From positions 1 through 45,034 of IMG/VR virus record IMGVR_UViG_3300019776_000074: a DNA stretch of 45,034 bases. The stretch is one strand, 5' to 3'. The translations under genes and the position numbers were made by a program. This DNA is from a virus. Numbering within the stretch: position 1 is the first letter of the stretch; every line of letters starts with the position of its first letter. The notes beneath the pieces were generated by a model, which did not search any database, was not told the origin of the DNA, and saw nothing but the letters and a program-made list of their open reading frames with translations. Of this stretch, positions 7,525 through 14,942 are shown piece after piece.

Positions 7525-9768
7525 ATGGAAGTAACACATAATCATAGTGCTAAGAGTCAGCTGGCTAAGCTGCTAGCTACGGAAAATATTACTGTACAGC
7601 ACAGTCCGTCGGCCAAGACTGCTTGGTTTGACGTTAAGAATCGTGTTTTGATGCTGCCCCTGTGGCGCGAAATGTCGGAAGACTTGTACGATATGCTGGT
7701 TGTCCATGAGGTCGGCCATGCTCTTGATACTCCTCCCGAGGGTTGGATGGATGCTATCACTGACATTGCAAAGCGCATTGCTGGTTCTACTTCCAATCGT
7801 GCTGTCGGTGCGGTCAAGGGTTTTCTGAACGTCATTGAAGACGCCCGCATTGACAAGCGCCAGAAGCGCCGCTTCCCTGGTTCCCGTCGAAACTATGTCA
7901 AGGGCTATGCTGAACTAATTCAGAAGGATTTCTTCGGCACTCTTACCCGTGACGTTAACTCTATGTCATTTATTGACCGCCTGAATATCTATTGTAAGGG
8001 CGGCGCAATGCTTGGTATCAAGTTCAATGCCGAAGAAAAGGTTTGGCTTGCTAAGGTTGAAGCGGCCGAAACTTTTGATGAGGTCATGACTCTCACTGAG
8101 GAAATCTTCGCTTGGTCTAAGCAAAAGCAGGAAGAGCAAGAACAGGAAATAAATGACTTCCGCACCGAGTTTGATGAGACTGGTGATGAGGAAGACGATT
8201 CTGAGTATGATTACGGCGATGATGATGCCGATGAGGACGAGGACGAAAACACCACGTCTGGTTCTGGTTCTTCTGATTATGAAGACGAGGACGAGGATGA
8301 GGACGAGGGTGAAGATGAGGACGAAGATTCCGATTCTTCGGAAAGTGGTGACGCCTCTGGTGCAAAGGATGATAATCCTCTAGACGTTGGTGCTAAGAGT
8401 GAAACAGACATTCCTGAGTCTGAGACCGAAAAGGCTTGGCAGGAACGTCAGAATGACCTTGTGCTAGACTCGGATGATGAGTATATCTATACAAAGATTC
8501 CGCGTCCGATTGATTACGATAAGGTTGTTTATGACTATAAAATTGTGCTGGCTGACCAGCGCAAGTGTGTCGCTAAGTTCCAGAACCAGGAATGGCTGAA
8601 GGAAGTTCGTGCTGACCTGCAAAAGTTCAAGTCGGACGAAGCCGCTTCGCTTTCCTTCATGGTGAAGGAATTTGAAATGCGGAAGTCGGCTGATGAATAT
8701 GCTCGGACTTCAGTGTCTAAGACTGGTGTGATTGATACCAACAAGCTTCATTCATACAAGTATAATGACGACCTGTTCCGTCGTATCACTTCGGTTGCAA
8801 CTGGTAAGAATCATGGCTTTGTCATGTTCATTGACTGGTCTGGCTCCATGGATGTCCATCTAAAAAAGACTGTAAAGCAGTTGATTTCCCTGACCATGTT
8901 CTGCAAGCGGGTTCAGATTCCGTTTGAAGTATATTCATTCCGTTCTAGTAACACCTATGACATGGAAAATGGCCGAGTGTCCGAACACTCTCGTCTTTTC
9001 ACCAGCAATCCTAACGAGTTTGAATTTGATGACTTTGTTGCTCGGAACCTTCTGTCTTCGCGGATGAATGTTGCCGAATACAATGACGCAATGTTCAATC
9101 TTTATGTTATGGCTTGCGGCGGTCGACTCAAGTGTGACGGCATGTCTTCTACTCCTCTCAATGAGTGTATCGGCACTGCCGATCTTATCATCAATCGGTT
9201 CAAGGCTCGGTCTAAGGTTCAGATTGTTAACACAATCTTCCTGACTGACGGCGAATCTGATCCGATTGGTTCGGTTCACGGCGTTCCTACTTTTTCTGTA
9301 AAGAAGAACCGAAAGTTCATTCTTCAGGACGAGATTACGAAAAAGAACTACGATGTCCGTCCGTCAGGAGATAGCTGGTATCGTAATGCTCCGTATGGTC
9401 AGAGAGACATGACCAGTCTTCTTCTCCGAGTTCTCAAGGAACGGACTGGTTGTAATCTGATTGGCTTCTATATCTCTTCTTACGGCTTTGATTCCATGTA
9501 CCGCCAGTTCTACGGTTATGGTAACAATGATGCCTTCAAGAAGTGCCAGACCGACTGGAAGTCTAATGGGTTCTTCGGCGTTACTACTGCTGGATATGAT
9601 GAATACTATATCCTCAATCCGAAGTCCATGAACGTGTCTTCTGGAAATCTTAATGTCAACTCCGATATGAGCAAGCGCAAGATTGCTTCGGAATTCATCA
9701 AGTTTTCGGAAAAGAAGGCTGTGTCCCGTGTTCTACTCTCTCGGTTTGTCAAGCGAATTGCCGCTTGA
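7525..9768 (+). CDS. HExxH metallopeptidase-like plus VWA domain protein (CobT/DUF2201-like)
   Basis: A 747-residue multidomain protein. Near the N-terminus is HEVGHALDTP (H61, E62, H65), the zinc-metallopeptidase signature, followed by a helical region with EDARIDKRQKRRFPGSRR. Residues about 210-280 are a run of Asp, Glu and Ser (a disordered acidic linker). The C-terminal part is a von Willebrand A domain with a complete MIDAS: DWSGS (D437), T near 543 and TDG (D575). The overall plan (N-domain, acidic linker, VWA) resembles CobT of aerobic cobaltochelatase and MoxR-associated VWA proteins. The AAA+ partner follows at 9828. I infer a protein-remodelling or maturation machine, not cobalt chelation, because no cobalamin genes are nearby. 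It ends in an 11-bp hairpin that carries the next promoter's -35. Confidence 0.8.
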   Translation: MEVTHNHSAKSQLAKLLATENITVQHSPSAKTAWFDVKNRVLMLPLWREMSEDLYDMLVVHEVGHALDTPPEGWMDAITDIAKRIAGSTSNRAVGAVKGFLNVIEDARIDKRQKRRFPGSRRNYVKGYAELIQKDFFGTLTRDVNSMSFIDRLNIYCKGGAMLGIKFNAEEKVWLAKVEAAETFDEVMTLTEEIFAWSKQKQEEQEQEINDFRTEFDETGDEEDDSEYDYGDDDADEDEDENTTSGSGSSDYEDEDEDEDEGEDEDEDSDSSESGDASGAKDDNPLDVGAKSETDIPESETEKAWQERQNDLVLDSDDEYIYTKIPRPIDYDKVVYDYKIVLADQRKCVAKFQNQEWLKEVRADLQKFKSDEAASLSFMVKEFEMRKSADEYARTSVSKTGVIDTNKLHSYKYNDDLFRRITSVATGKNHGFVMFIDWSGSMDVHLKKTVKQLISLTMFCKRVQIPFEVYSFRSSNTYDMENGRVSEHSRLFTSNPNEFEFDDFVARNLLSSRMNVAEYNDAMFNLYVMACGGRLKCDGMSSTPLNECIGTADLIINRFKARSKVQIVNTIFLTDGESDPIGSVHGVPTFSVKKNRKFILQDEITKKNYDVRPSGDSWYRNAPYGQRDMTSLLLRVLKERTGCNLIGFYISSYGFDSMYRQFYGYGNNDAFKKCQTDWKSNGFFGVTTAGYDEYYILNPKSMNVSSGNLNVNSDMSKRKIASEFIKFSEKKAVSRVLLSRFVKRIAA

Positions 9769-9792
9769 CAAATCATCCTATCCATGTATAAT
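9745..9792 (+). promoter_or_regulatory. promoter for the AAA+ gene, -35 inside an 11-bp inverted repeat
   Basis: TTGACA (9765-9770) and TATAAT (9787-9792) are spaced by 16 bases, a near-consensus sigma70 promoter. The -35 is in the right arm of a perfect inverted repeat, TTTGTCAAGC (9745-9754) with GCTTGACAAA (9763-9772), extended by one G-C pair inside. The repeat covers the last codons of the VWA gene. No T-run follows, so an operator is as likely as a terminator. Confidence 0.75.
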
Positions 9793-9827
9793 ATCCAAGT
9801 AAACTGAGAAACAAGGAAAGATACCTA

Positions 9828-11057
9828 ATGGCTAAGCGCCCTGTTGATAAGACCCCGTTCCTTAACGCTATCCGTGCGGAATTCGGGGATATCAAGACCA
9901 TCACTCGCCAGCAGATTGTCCAGATCATGTCTGACTACAATCTGAAGGATCCTCTGTGGCTTACCAAGAATGATGCTGTCCGCGTTGGTCGCGGTGTTTA
10001 TTCTCTTGATGACACTGCCGCGGTTGCTCCTGTGGCTAAGGCTGTCAAGGCCGTGAAGTCTGCTAAGACCATTGCTGCCTCTGAGATTGCTTCGGCTGTT
10101 CCTGTTTCTCAGGTTACCGAAGTTGCCAATCACGCAGATATGGCGATGGCTCTTCATGCTAGCACCGAGATGATTTCTCTGGTGCCGACTAAGGCCAGCG
10201 GCTACGTTCCCTTCGGTCACTTCCCTGATGTTCGCATGATTATCAAGTCTGGTAAGTTCTATCCGACTTATGTGACTGGTCTCTCTGGCAACGGTAAGAC
10301 CATGATGATTGAACAGATTTGCGCCCAAGAAAATCGTGAGCTGGTTCGCGCCAACATTACCAAGGAAACTGATGAGGACGACCTGATCGGTGGCTTCCGT
10401 CTCATTGACGGTAAGACTGTCTGGCAGAACGGCCCTGTCATTGTTGCCATGGAACGCGGTGCAATTCTACTGCTGGACGAGGTTGACCTTGGCGATGCCA
10501 AGCTTATGTGTCTCCAGCCGATCCTCGAAGGTAAGCCGATCTACCTCAAGAAGATCAACCGAGTTGTAACGCCTGCTCCTGGCTTTAACATCCTTGCTAC
10601 CGCTAATACCAAGGGTAAGGGTTCCGACGATGGTCGCTTCATCGGTACCAACGTCATGAACGAAGCCTTCCTCGAGCGTTTCTCTATCACGTTTGAGCAG
10701 GAATATCCGCCCGTCAAGACCGAAGCCAAGATCCTCAACAATGTCCTCAAGTCTTCTGGTCTTGAAGACAAGGACTTTGCCGACAAGCTGGTCAACTGGG
10801 CTGACATGATCCGTAAGGCGTTCTACGATGGTGCCGTGTCTGATATCATCTCCACTCGCCGACTGGTTCATATCTGCGAAGCCTATGCCATCTTCGGTCA
10901 GGATCGTGAGAAGGCAATCAAGCTTTGTCTGAACCGCTTCGACGTGGATACCAAGAACGGCTTCTTTGACCTCTACACCAAGCTGGATGAAACTATCGCT
11001 CCGAAGACTGATGAAACGATCACCAATGTTGTTGATGGTGAAGAGGTGCCTTTCTAA
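9828..11057 (+). CDS. MoxR/CobS-like AAA+ ATPase
   Basis: A 409-residue protein. Residues about 5-65 form a small domain (ITRQQIVQIMSDYNLKDP, VGRGVYSL) that looks like a DNA-binding or adaptor module often preceding CobS-like ATPases in phages. An Ala/Lys/Val linker follows. The AAA+ core has Walker A GLSGNGKTMM (about 150-159), Walker B AILLLDEVD (about 213-221) and a sensor-1 LATANTKGKG. The enzyme belongs to the MoxR/CobS clade, which works with VWA-domain partners, and such a partner lies directly upstream. Phage homologues are often labelled cobaltochelatase CobS. Nothing here supports a cobalamin role. It has its own near-consensus promoter and ends at a promoter-terminator hybrid. Confidence 0.88.
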   Translation: MAKRPVDKTPFLNAIRAEFGDIKTITRQQIVQIMSDYNLKDPLWLTKNDAVRVGRGVYSLDDTAAVAPVAKAVKAVKSAKTIAASEIASAVPVSQVTEVANHADMAMALHASTEMISLVPTKASGYVPFGHFPDVRMIIKSGKFYPTYVTGLSGNGKTMMIEQICAQENRELVRANITKETDEDDLIGGFRLIDGKTVWQNGPVIVAMERGAILLLDEVDLGDAKLMCLQPILEGKPIYLKKINRVVTPAPGFNILATANTKGKGSDDGRFIGTNVMNEAFLERFSITFEQEYPPVKTEAKILNNVLKSSGLEDKDFADKLVNWADMIRKAFYDGAVSDIISTRRLVHICEAYAIFGQDREKAIKLCLNRFDVDTKNGFFDLYTKLDETIAPKTDETITNVVDGEEVPF

Positions 11058-11086
11058 TTGACATTAGGTAAAGCCTGATGTATAAT
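11058..11086 (+). promoter_or_regulatory. near-consensus promoter for the small HTH gene
   Basis: TTGACA (11058-11063) and TATAAT (11081-11086) are spaced by exactly 17 bases and overlap the very end of the AAA+ gene. The predicted start of transcription (about 11093) falls inside the left arm of the terminator hairpin that follows. Confidence 0.8.
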
Positions 11087-11127
11087 GCAGGCAGTGTGGT
11101 AAAGAACCGCCCACACTGCCTGCTTTT
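11087..11127 (+). terminator. Rho-independent terminator overlapping the promoter start site
   Basis: GCAGGCAGTGTGG (11087-11099) pairs perfectly over 13 bp with CCACACTGCCTGC (11111-11123), loop 11 bases, followed by TTTTCT. RNA from upstream carries the complete stem. RNA begun at the promoter at 11058 would lack the first six bases and form only about 7 bp. Confidence 0.85.
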
Positions 11128-11162
11128 CTATCCAATCGGTTCGTTTATTATGGAGTTATTGA

Positions 11163-11375
11163 ATGTCTCAGATTCGTAAGGTTGCTAAGGTTCTCCGTCA
11201 GAACAATAAGGGCGCTGGTATTACCGTTGCTCAGATTGCTCGTTTGACCGGAGTGCCTAAGGCTAGCGTTAGTAAGCGAGTCTATGACCTCCGCACCATG
11301 GAAGGTCATACGATTTATAGCAACTACCGCAAGGTCAACGGCAAGCGTAAGATGTTTTATCGTTTTGCTGCCTAA
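11163..11375 (+). CDS. small winged helix-turn-helix protein
   Basis: A 70-residue basic protein. VAQIARLTGVPKASVSKRVY is a textbook helix-turn-helix in which the second helix would enter the major groove, and the C-terminal strands (YSNYRKVNGKRKMFYRF) form the wing. It is preceded by TATGGAG and its own promoter. A DNA-binding regulator acting on phage or host promoters is likely; targets are unknown. The inverted repeats at 9745 and 11087 are candidate sites close by, which is speculation. Confidence 0.75.
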   Translation: MSQIRKVAKVLRQNNKGAGITVAQIARLTGVPKASVSKRVYDLRTMEGHTIYSNYRKVNGKRKMFYRFAA

Positions 11376-11380
11376 TTGAC

Positions 11381-11408
11381 TTGACTCTATCAGGAGGGAT
11401 ACTATATA
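11381..11408 (+). promoter_or_regulatory. promoter for glycosyltransferase gene
   Basis: TTGACT (11381-11386) and TATATA (11403-11408) are spaced by 16 bases. The segment from the spacer end to +10 closely matches the promoter at 22234 (19 of 21 bases), including the shared TAGTGTCCT just downstream of the -10. Both serve GT-A-type glycosyltransferase genes. Confidence 0.65.
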
Positions 11409-11446
11409 CTAGTGTCCTTCCTTATTTTTTATCATGGAGTTTTATA

Positions 11447-12340
11447 ATGCAATTACAGGTCAAAGTTGAAGATTTGAGAAAGTGTAAGCTATTCGTTGCT
11501 ACACCTATGTATGGCGGCCAGTGTCACGGTATGTATGCGAAGGCTGCATTAGATTTGCAGGGTCTTTGTATGCAATATGGCATTGATGTTCGCTTTTCAT
11601 TTCTCTTCAATGAATCACTAATCACTCGCGCAAGAAACTATTTGGTTGATGAATTTCTGCGTTCAGACTTTACACACCTACTCTTCATCGACTCCGACAT
11701 TTGTTTTGATCCTCAGGATGTTTTGGCCCTTATTGCTCTCGACAAGGAAGTAATTGGTGCACCATATCCTAAGAAGTCTATCAACTGGCGCAACATCGCA
11801 CAAGCTCTCGTTAAGAATCCAACTACTTCTGCTGGAGAGTTAGATGCTTTGACTGGCGATTATGTCTTCAATCCAGTTCCTGGCACAAAGTCTTTCCGCG
11901 TGACTGAACCTCTTGAGGTTATGGAAATCGGCACAGGCTATATGCTAATCAAGCGTGAAGTCTTTGATAAGTTTAAGGATGCTTATCCTAATCTCACGTA
12001 TAAGCCAGATCATGTCGGTCAGGCTAACTTTGATGGCTCTCGTTACATTCACGCATACTTTGATACTGTCATTGATCGCGGTGAACCTTTTGACAAGGTA
12101 CATCTACTTCTTGAAGCAGCAGCAAAGGGAGAGAATGTTGAAGAGTTGGCAAAGACTCTCCTAGATAAGGAAGTCAATTCATCTCATCGTTATCTTTCTG
12201 AGGACTATATGTTCTGCCAGTATTGGAGAAAGATTGGCGGTTCAATTTGGTTGTGTCCTTGGATGAGAACCACTCACATGGGAACATATGCATTCACAGG
12301 CAACATGCCAAAGATTGCAGAACTTACAGGAAATCTCTAA
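11447..12340 (+). CDS. GT-A-type glycosyltransferase
   Basis: A 297-residue protein. ATG 11447 is chosen because it follows the promoter at 11381 and the ATGGAG ribosome-binding site; the open frame upstream contains the promoter itself. The fold is suggested by KLFVATPMYGGQ (first strand), ESLITRARNYLVDEFL and HLLFIDSDICF with a DxD-type metal site. Further on, EVIGAPYPKK and EIGTGYMLIKR are typical of this phage-borne family. It would transfer a sugar from an NDP-sugar to an unknown acceptor (glycan or DNA). It overlaps the next gene as TAATG. Confidence 0.8.
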   Translation: MQLQVKVEDLRKCKLFVATPMYGGQCHGMYAKAALDLQGLCMQYGIDVRFSFLFNESLITRARNYLVDEFLRSDFTHLLFIDSDICFDPQDVLALIALDKEVIGAPYPKKSINWRNIAQALVKNPTTSAGELDALTGDYVFNPVPGTKSFRVTEPLEVMEIGTGYMLIKREVFDKFKDAYPNLTYKPDHVGQANFDGSRYIHAYFDTVIDRGEPFDKVHLLLEAAAKGENVEELAKTLLDKEVNSSHRYLSEDYMFCQYWRKIGGSIWLCPWMRTTHMGTYAFTGNMPKIAELTGNL

Positions 12341-12999
12341 TGATTATTGGTACTATTGGTTTTATCGGTTCAGGTAAAGGCACTGTCGCTGATATTCTAG
12401 TAGAGAAGAAGGGCTTTACCAAGCTTGCATTTGCAGACGCGGTAAAGGATGCTACAGCGGCCATCTTCGGATGGCCGCGGGCCCTTCTTGAAGGCGATAC
12501 AGAAGAGAGTAGAGTGTTCCGCGAGACCAAGGATGAATGGTGGTCTGCAAAGACTGGCAAGCATATTACTCCTCGCAACATGCTGCAAATCATGGGCACC
12601 GAAGCTGGTCGAGATACTTTTCATCCTGACCTGTGGATTCTTGCTCTTGAAAAGAAGTTAGGTATGTACCAGAATGTGGTCATCTCTGATGTTCGTTTTC
12701 CTAATGAGATTGATTTCATCCAGCGTATGGGTGGATTCGTTGTGCGTGTCAAGCGAGGTGATGATCCTGAGTGGTATGAAACTGCTCGTTATAGCAATGT
12801 CGATCAGTTCAACTATTCAGGCACACCGAAGATGGTGGAAGATTATCCTCATGTACACTATTCCGAATGGGCATGGATTGGTTCGCCTACTGATTATCAG
12901 CTAGACAACATTTCTACTATCTCTTCATTGGAAGCTGATATTGAACACATGCTAAAAGTCTTTACAGGTCCGCAAAAGCCTGTTATACTAGCAGCGTAA
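12340..12999 (+). CDS. 1: deoxynucleoside monophosphate kinase (gp1-like)
   Basis: A 219-residue P-loop kinase. The start at 12340 gives MIIGTIGFIGSGKGT, with the P-loop GFIGSGKGT at residues 7-15. Other family features are KLAFADAVKDA, ITPRNMLQIMGTEAGRD and VVISDVRFPNEID. T4 gp1 phosphorylates dTMP, dGMP and hydroxymethyl-dCMP, so this enzyme feeds the dNTP pool and could accept a modified nucleotide. The open frame upstream (from 12223) is overlap with the glycosyltransferase. The gene contains a perfect 9-bp hairpin with a UUCG loop at 12457-12478, and its end contains the gene 45 promoter. Confidence 0.88.
   Translation: MIIGTIGFIGSGKGTVADILVEKKGFTKLAFADAVKDATAAIFGWPRALLEGDTEESRVFRETKDEWWSAKTGKHITPRNMLQIMGTEAGRDTFHPDLWILALEKKLGMYQNVVISDVRFPNEIDFIQRMGGFVVRVKRGDDPEWYETARYSNVDQFNYSGTPKMVEDYPHVHYSEWAWIGSPTDYQLDNISTISSLEADIEHMLKVFTGPQKPVILAA
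12961..12989 (+). promoter_or_regulatory. promoter for gene 45
   Basis: TTTACA (12961-12966) and TATACT (12984-12989) with a 17-base spacer lie inside the last codons of the dNMP kinase gene. A TTGGAG ribosome-binding site precedes the gene 45 ATG. Confidence 0.65.
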
Positions 13000-13022
13000 A
13001 CTAAACTATTGGAGATTATATT

Positions 13023-13688
13023 ATGAAGCTTAGTGAAAACACCCTGAGTGTATTGAAGAACTTTTCTGCAATCAACTCTGGACTTGTCTTGCAGAAGGGC
13101 AATGTTCAAAAGACTATCTCTCCCGAAAAGTCTATTCTGGTCGAAGCTGAACTGGAAGATGCCATTCCAAATCAGTTTGGTATTTATGACCTAAATCAGT
13201 TCCTTGGTAATGTCACTACCCTGGAAAATCCCGACCTCACGTTTGATGATAAGGCTGTTACCATGAATGATGGTAACATCACGTTTAATTATTATTCGTG
13301 TTCTCCTAATCTTATTGTTTCTCCGCCTGACAAGGAATTGAAGTTGAAGCAGACTGATGTTAGCTTCACTCTCACAAATACTCTACTCTCAAAGCTTCTC
13401 AAGCTTGCGTCAATGAACAATCTGACTCATCTTTCCGTTGTTGGTAAGAATGGTGAGATTCGTTTGCAGACGCATGAGAAGGCAAATGATACTTCTAACT
13501 ATGCTTCATTCAAGCTGAATGATTATAACGGTGAAGATTTCATTGCGTCATTCAAGGTTGAGAATATCAAGCTTGTTCCTGGCGACTATGATATTGAACT
13601 TCAGCTTGGTGCATTTGCCAAGTTTGTTTTGACAAGCGGTGTATTCAAGAACAAGATTAAGTATTTCATTGCACTGGAGACTAAGTGA
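13023..13688 (+). CDS. 45: sliding clamp gp45
   Basis: A 221-residue protein that matches T4 gp45 in length (228) and at its N-terminus (MKLSENTLSVLKNFSAINSG). IYDLNQFLGNVTTL follows in the place of the T4 IYDLNGFLG strand. The trimeric clamp tethers DNA polymerase gp43 and, with gp55, activates late promoters. A plausible promoter lies in the end of the preceding gene. The stop overlaps the next start as TGATG. Confidence 0.95.
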   Translation: MKLSENTLSVLKNFSAINSGLVLQKGNVQKTISPEKSILVEAELEDAIPNQFGIYDLNQFLGNVTTLENPDLTFDDKAVTMNDGNITFNYYSCSPNLIVSPPDKELKLKQTDVSFTLTNTLLSKLLKLASMNNLTHLSVVGKNGEIRLQTHEKANDTSNYASFKLNDYNGEDFIASFKVENIKLVPGDYDIELQLGAFAKFVLTSGVFKNKIKYFIALETK

Positions 13689-13972
13689 TGGCTGGTATTG
13701 GACACAATAAGCCTTTTGTTAGTATCAACTCTCTGACTGAGATTCAGAAGACAGAGTTGAAGAATGCTATTCGTGAAATGAATGATAGCATGACGCGCGT
13801 GGCTTCTGAGCGCGACTTTCAAAAGGAAGCACTTAACAATGTTGCTGACAAGACTGGTGTGGACAAGAAGATTATTCGCCGCATGGCTAAGGTTTACTTC
13901 AAGTCCAACTATGCAGAAGAGCAAGAAGAGAACCGTCAGTTTGAAGAGTTCTATGATGGAGTTATGAAGTAA
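13688..13972 (+). CDS. DsbA-like / GapR-like double-stranded DNA-binding protein
   Basis: A 94-residue helical protein; ATG 13688 is preferred over GTG 13685. After a GIGHN tag, one long helix (TELKNAIREMNDSMTRVASE) is followed by GVDKKIIRRMAKVYFKSN and an end FEEFYDGVMK. T4 DsbA, a dsDNA-binding protein linked to late promoters, has the same plan (GVDGKMFNRLLALYHKDN, ending ELYDTVFSK). The bacterial DUF2312/GapR family has it too, and alphaproteobacterial members often start with a GIGHN-like tag. It lies between genes 45 and 44, both used in late transcription and replication. The call rests on pattern recall. Confidence 0.6.
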   Translation: MAGIGHNKPFVSINSLTEIQKTELKNAIREMNDSMTRVASERDFQKEALNNVADKTGVDKKIIRRMAKVYFKSNYAEEQEENRQFEEFYDGVMK

Positions 13973-14907
13973 TGTCAGAGTTTTTGTGGGTAGAGAAGTA
14001 TCGTCCACATATTGTCGCTGACTGCATTCTTCCTGATCGTTTGAAGAAGACGTTTCAGGAATATGTAGATACCAACTCTATTCCTAATCTCATGCTCACT
14101 GGTTCAGCGGGTGTTGGTAAGACAACCGTTGCTGTTGCCATGTGTGAAGAGATTGGTATCAATCATCTCTTCATTAACTCTTCTGAGGAACGCGGTATTG
14201 ATATGCTGCGAACCAAGATCAAGGGTTATGCGTCTACTGTGTCTTTGACTGGTGGTCGCAAGGTCATCATTCTAGACGAAGCTGACTATCTGACTCCTGA
14301 AGCGCAGGCAGGTTTGCGTGGTGCAATCGAAGAGTTCTCTCAGAATTGTACATTCATCTTTACCTGTAACTTCAAGTCTCGTCTAATCGAAGCTTTACAT
14401 TCTCGTTGTTCTGTGATAGACTTCGCATTGAAGAATGATGAGAAAGCAAAGATGGCCATGCAGTTGATGAAGCGCATGGAAAATATCCTAACTCAGGAAA
14501 AGGTAACATATGATAAAGCAGTTCTTGCTAAGATCATTGAGAAATACTTCCCCGATTATCGTCGTACTCTTAATGAGCTTCAGCGTTATTCTAGCTCTGG
14601 CTCTCTTGACGCTGGCATTGTAGCGCAGCTTTCGGATGTAAGAAAGATTGGTGATCTTGTCAAGCATCTAAAGGATAAGAACTTTGGCGATATGCGTAAG
14701 TGGTGTGTAGCTAACTCTGACATTGAGCCTGCGCGTATCTATCGCAAAATCTACGATAGTTTGTACGAGTATTTCAAGCCTGAGAGTATTCCGCAAGCGG
14801 TTGTAATCATCTCTAGGTATCAGTATCAGGCTGCGTTTGTTGCCGATCAAGAAATCAATCTAGTTGCTTGCTTAACAGAACTTATGGTTGACTGTGAGTA
14901 TAATTGA
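13972..14907 (+). CDS. 44: clamp loader large subunit gp44
   Basis: A 311-residue AAA+ protein. Features are FLWVEKYRPHIVADCILP (T4 gp44 has the same opening), Walker A GSAGVGKT (44-51), Walker B VIILDEAD and the SRC arginine-finger motif LHSRCSVIDF. T4 gp44 (319 residues) forms the ATPase of the gp44/gp62 loader. It starts within a TAATG overlap. Its partner gene 62 is not next but is separated by two inserted genes. A promoter for those lies in its last codons. Confidence 0.95.
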   Translation: MSEFLWVEKYRPHIVADCILPDRLKKTFQEYVDTNSIPNLMLTGSAGVGKTTVAVAMCEEIGINHLFINSSEERGIDMLRTKIKGYASTVSLTGGRKVIILDEADYLTPEAQAGLRGAIEEFSQNCTFIFTCNFKSRLIEALHSRCSVIDFALKNDEKAKMAMQLMKRMENILTQEKVTYDKAVLAKIIEKYFPDYRRTLNELQRYSSSGSLDAGIVAQLSDVRKIGDLVKHLKDKNFGDMRKWCVANSDIEPARIYRKIYDSLYEYFKPESIPQAVVIISRYQYQAAFVADQEINLVACLTELMVDCEYN

Positions 14908-14916
14908 TGCTATGCT
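14888..14916 (+). promoter_or_regulatory. promoter inside the end of gene 44
   Basis: TTGACT (14888-14893) and TATGCT (14911-14916) are spaced by 17 bases; a TATAAT (14899-14904) also lies between them. It would start RNA about 20 bases before the good ribosome-binding site (AGAGGAAAAC) of the gene at 14943. Confidence 0.5.
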
Positions 14917-14942
14917 TTGAAGATAATGCAGTAGAGGAAAAC

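Noticed and set aside
8117-8383. Open frames on both strands in the acidic linker region of the VWA protein
   Set aside because: They arise from the repetitive GAT/GAG/GAC codons of the linker; both give low-complexity Met/Arg/Thr or His/Pro/Arg strings.
9825-10328. 167-residue open frame on the - strand
   Set aside because: It is antisense to the AAA+ gene. Its composition (many His, Arg, Asn, Ser) reflects the complementary strand of a codon-biased gene.
7525-11057. Cobaltochelatase CobT/CobS function
   Set aside because: The domain lay-out is similar, but no corrin or chelatase large-subunit gene is present and the HExxH motif points to another activity.
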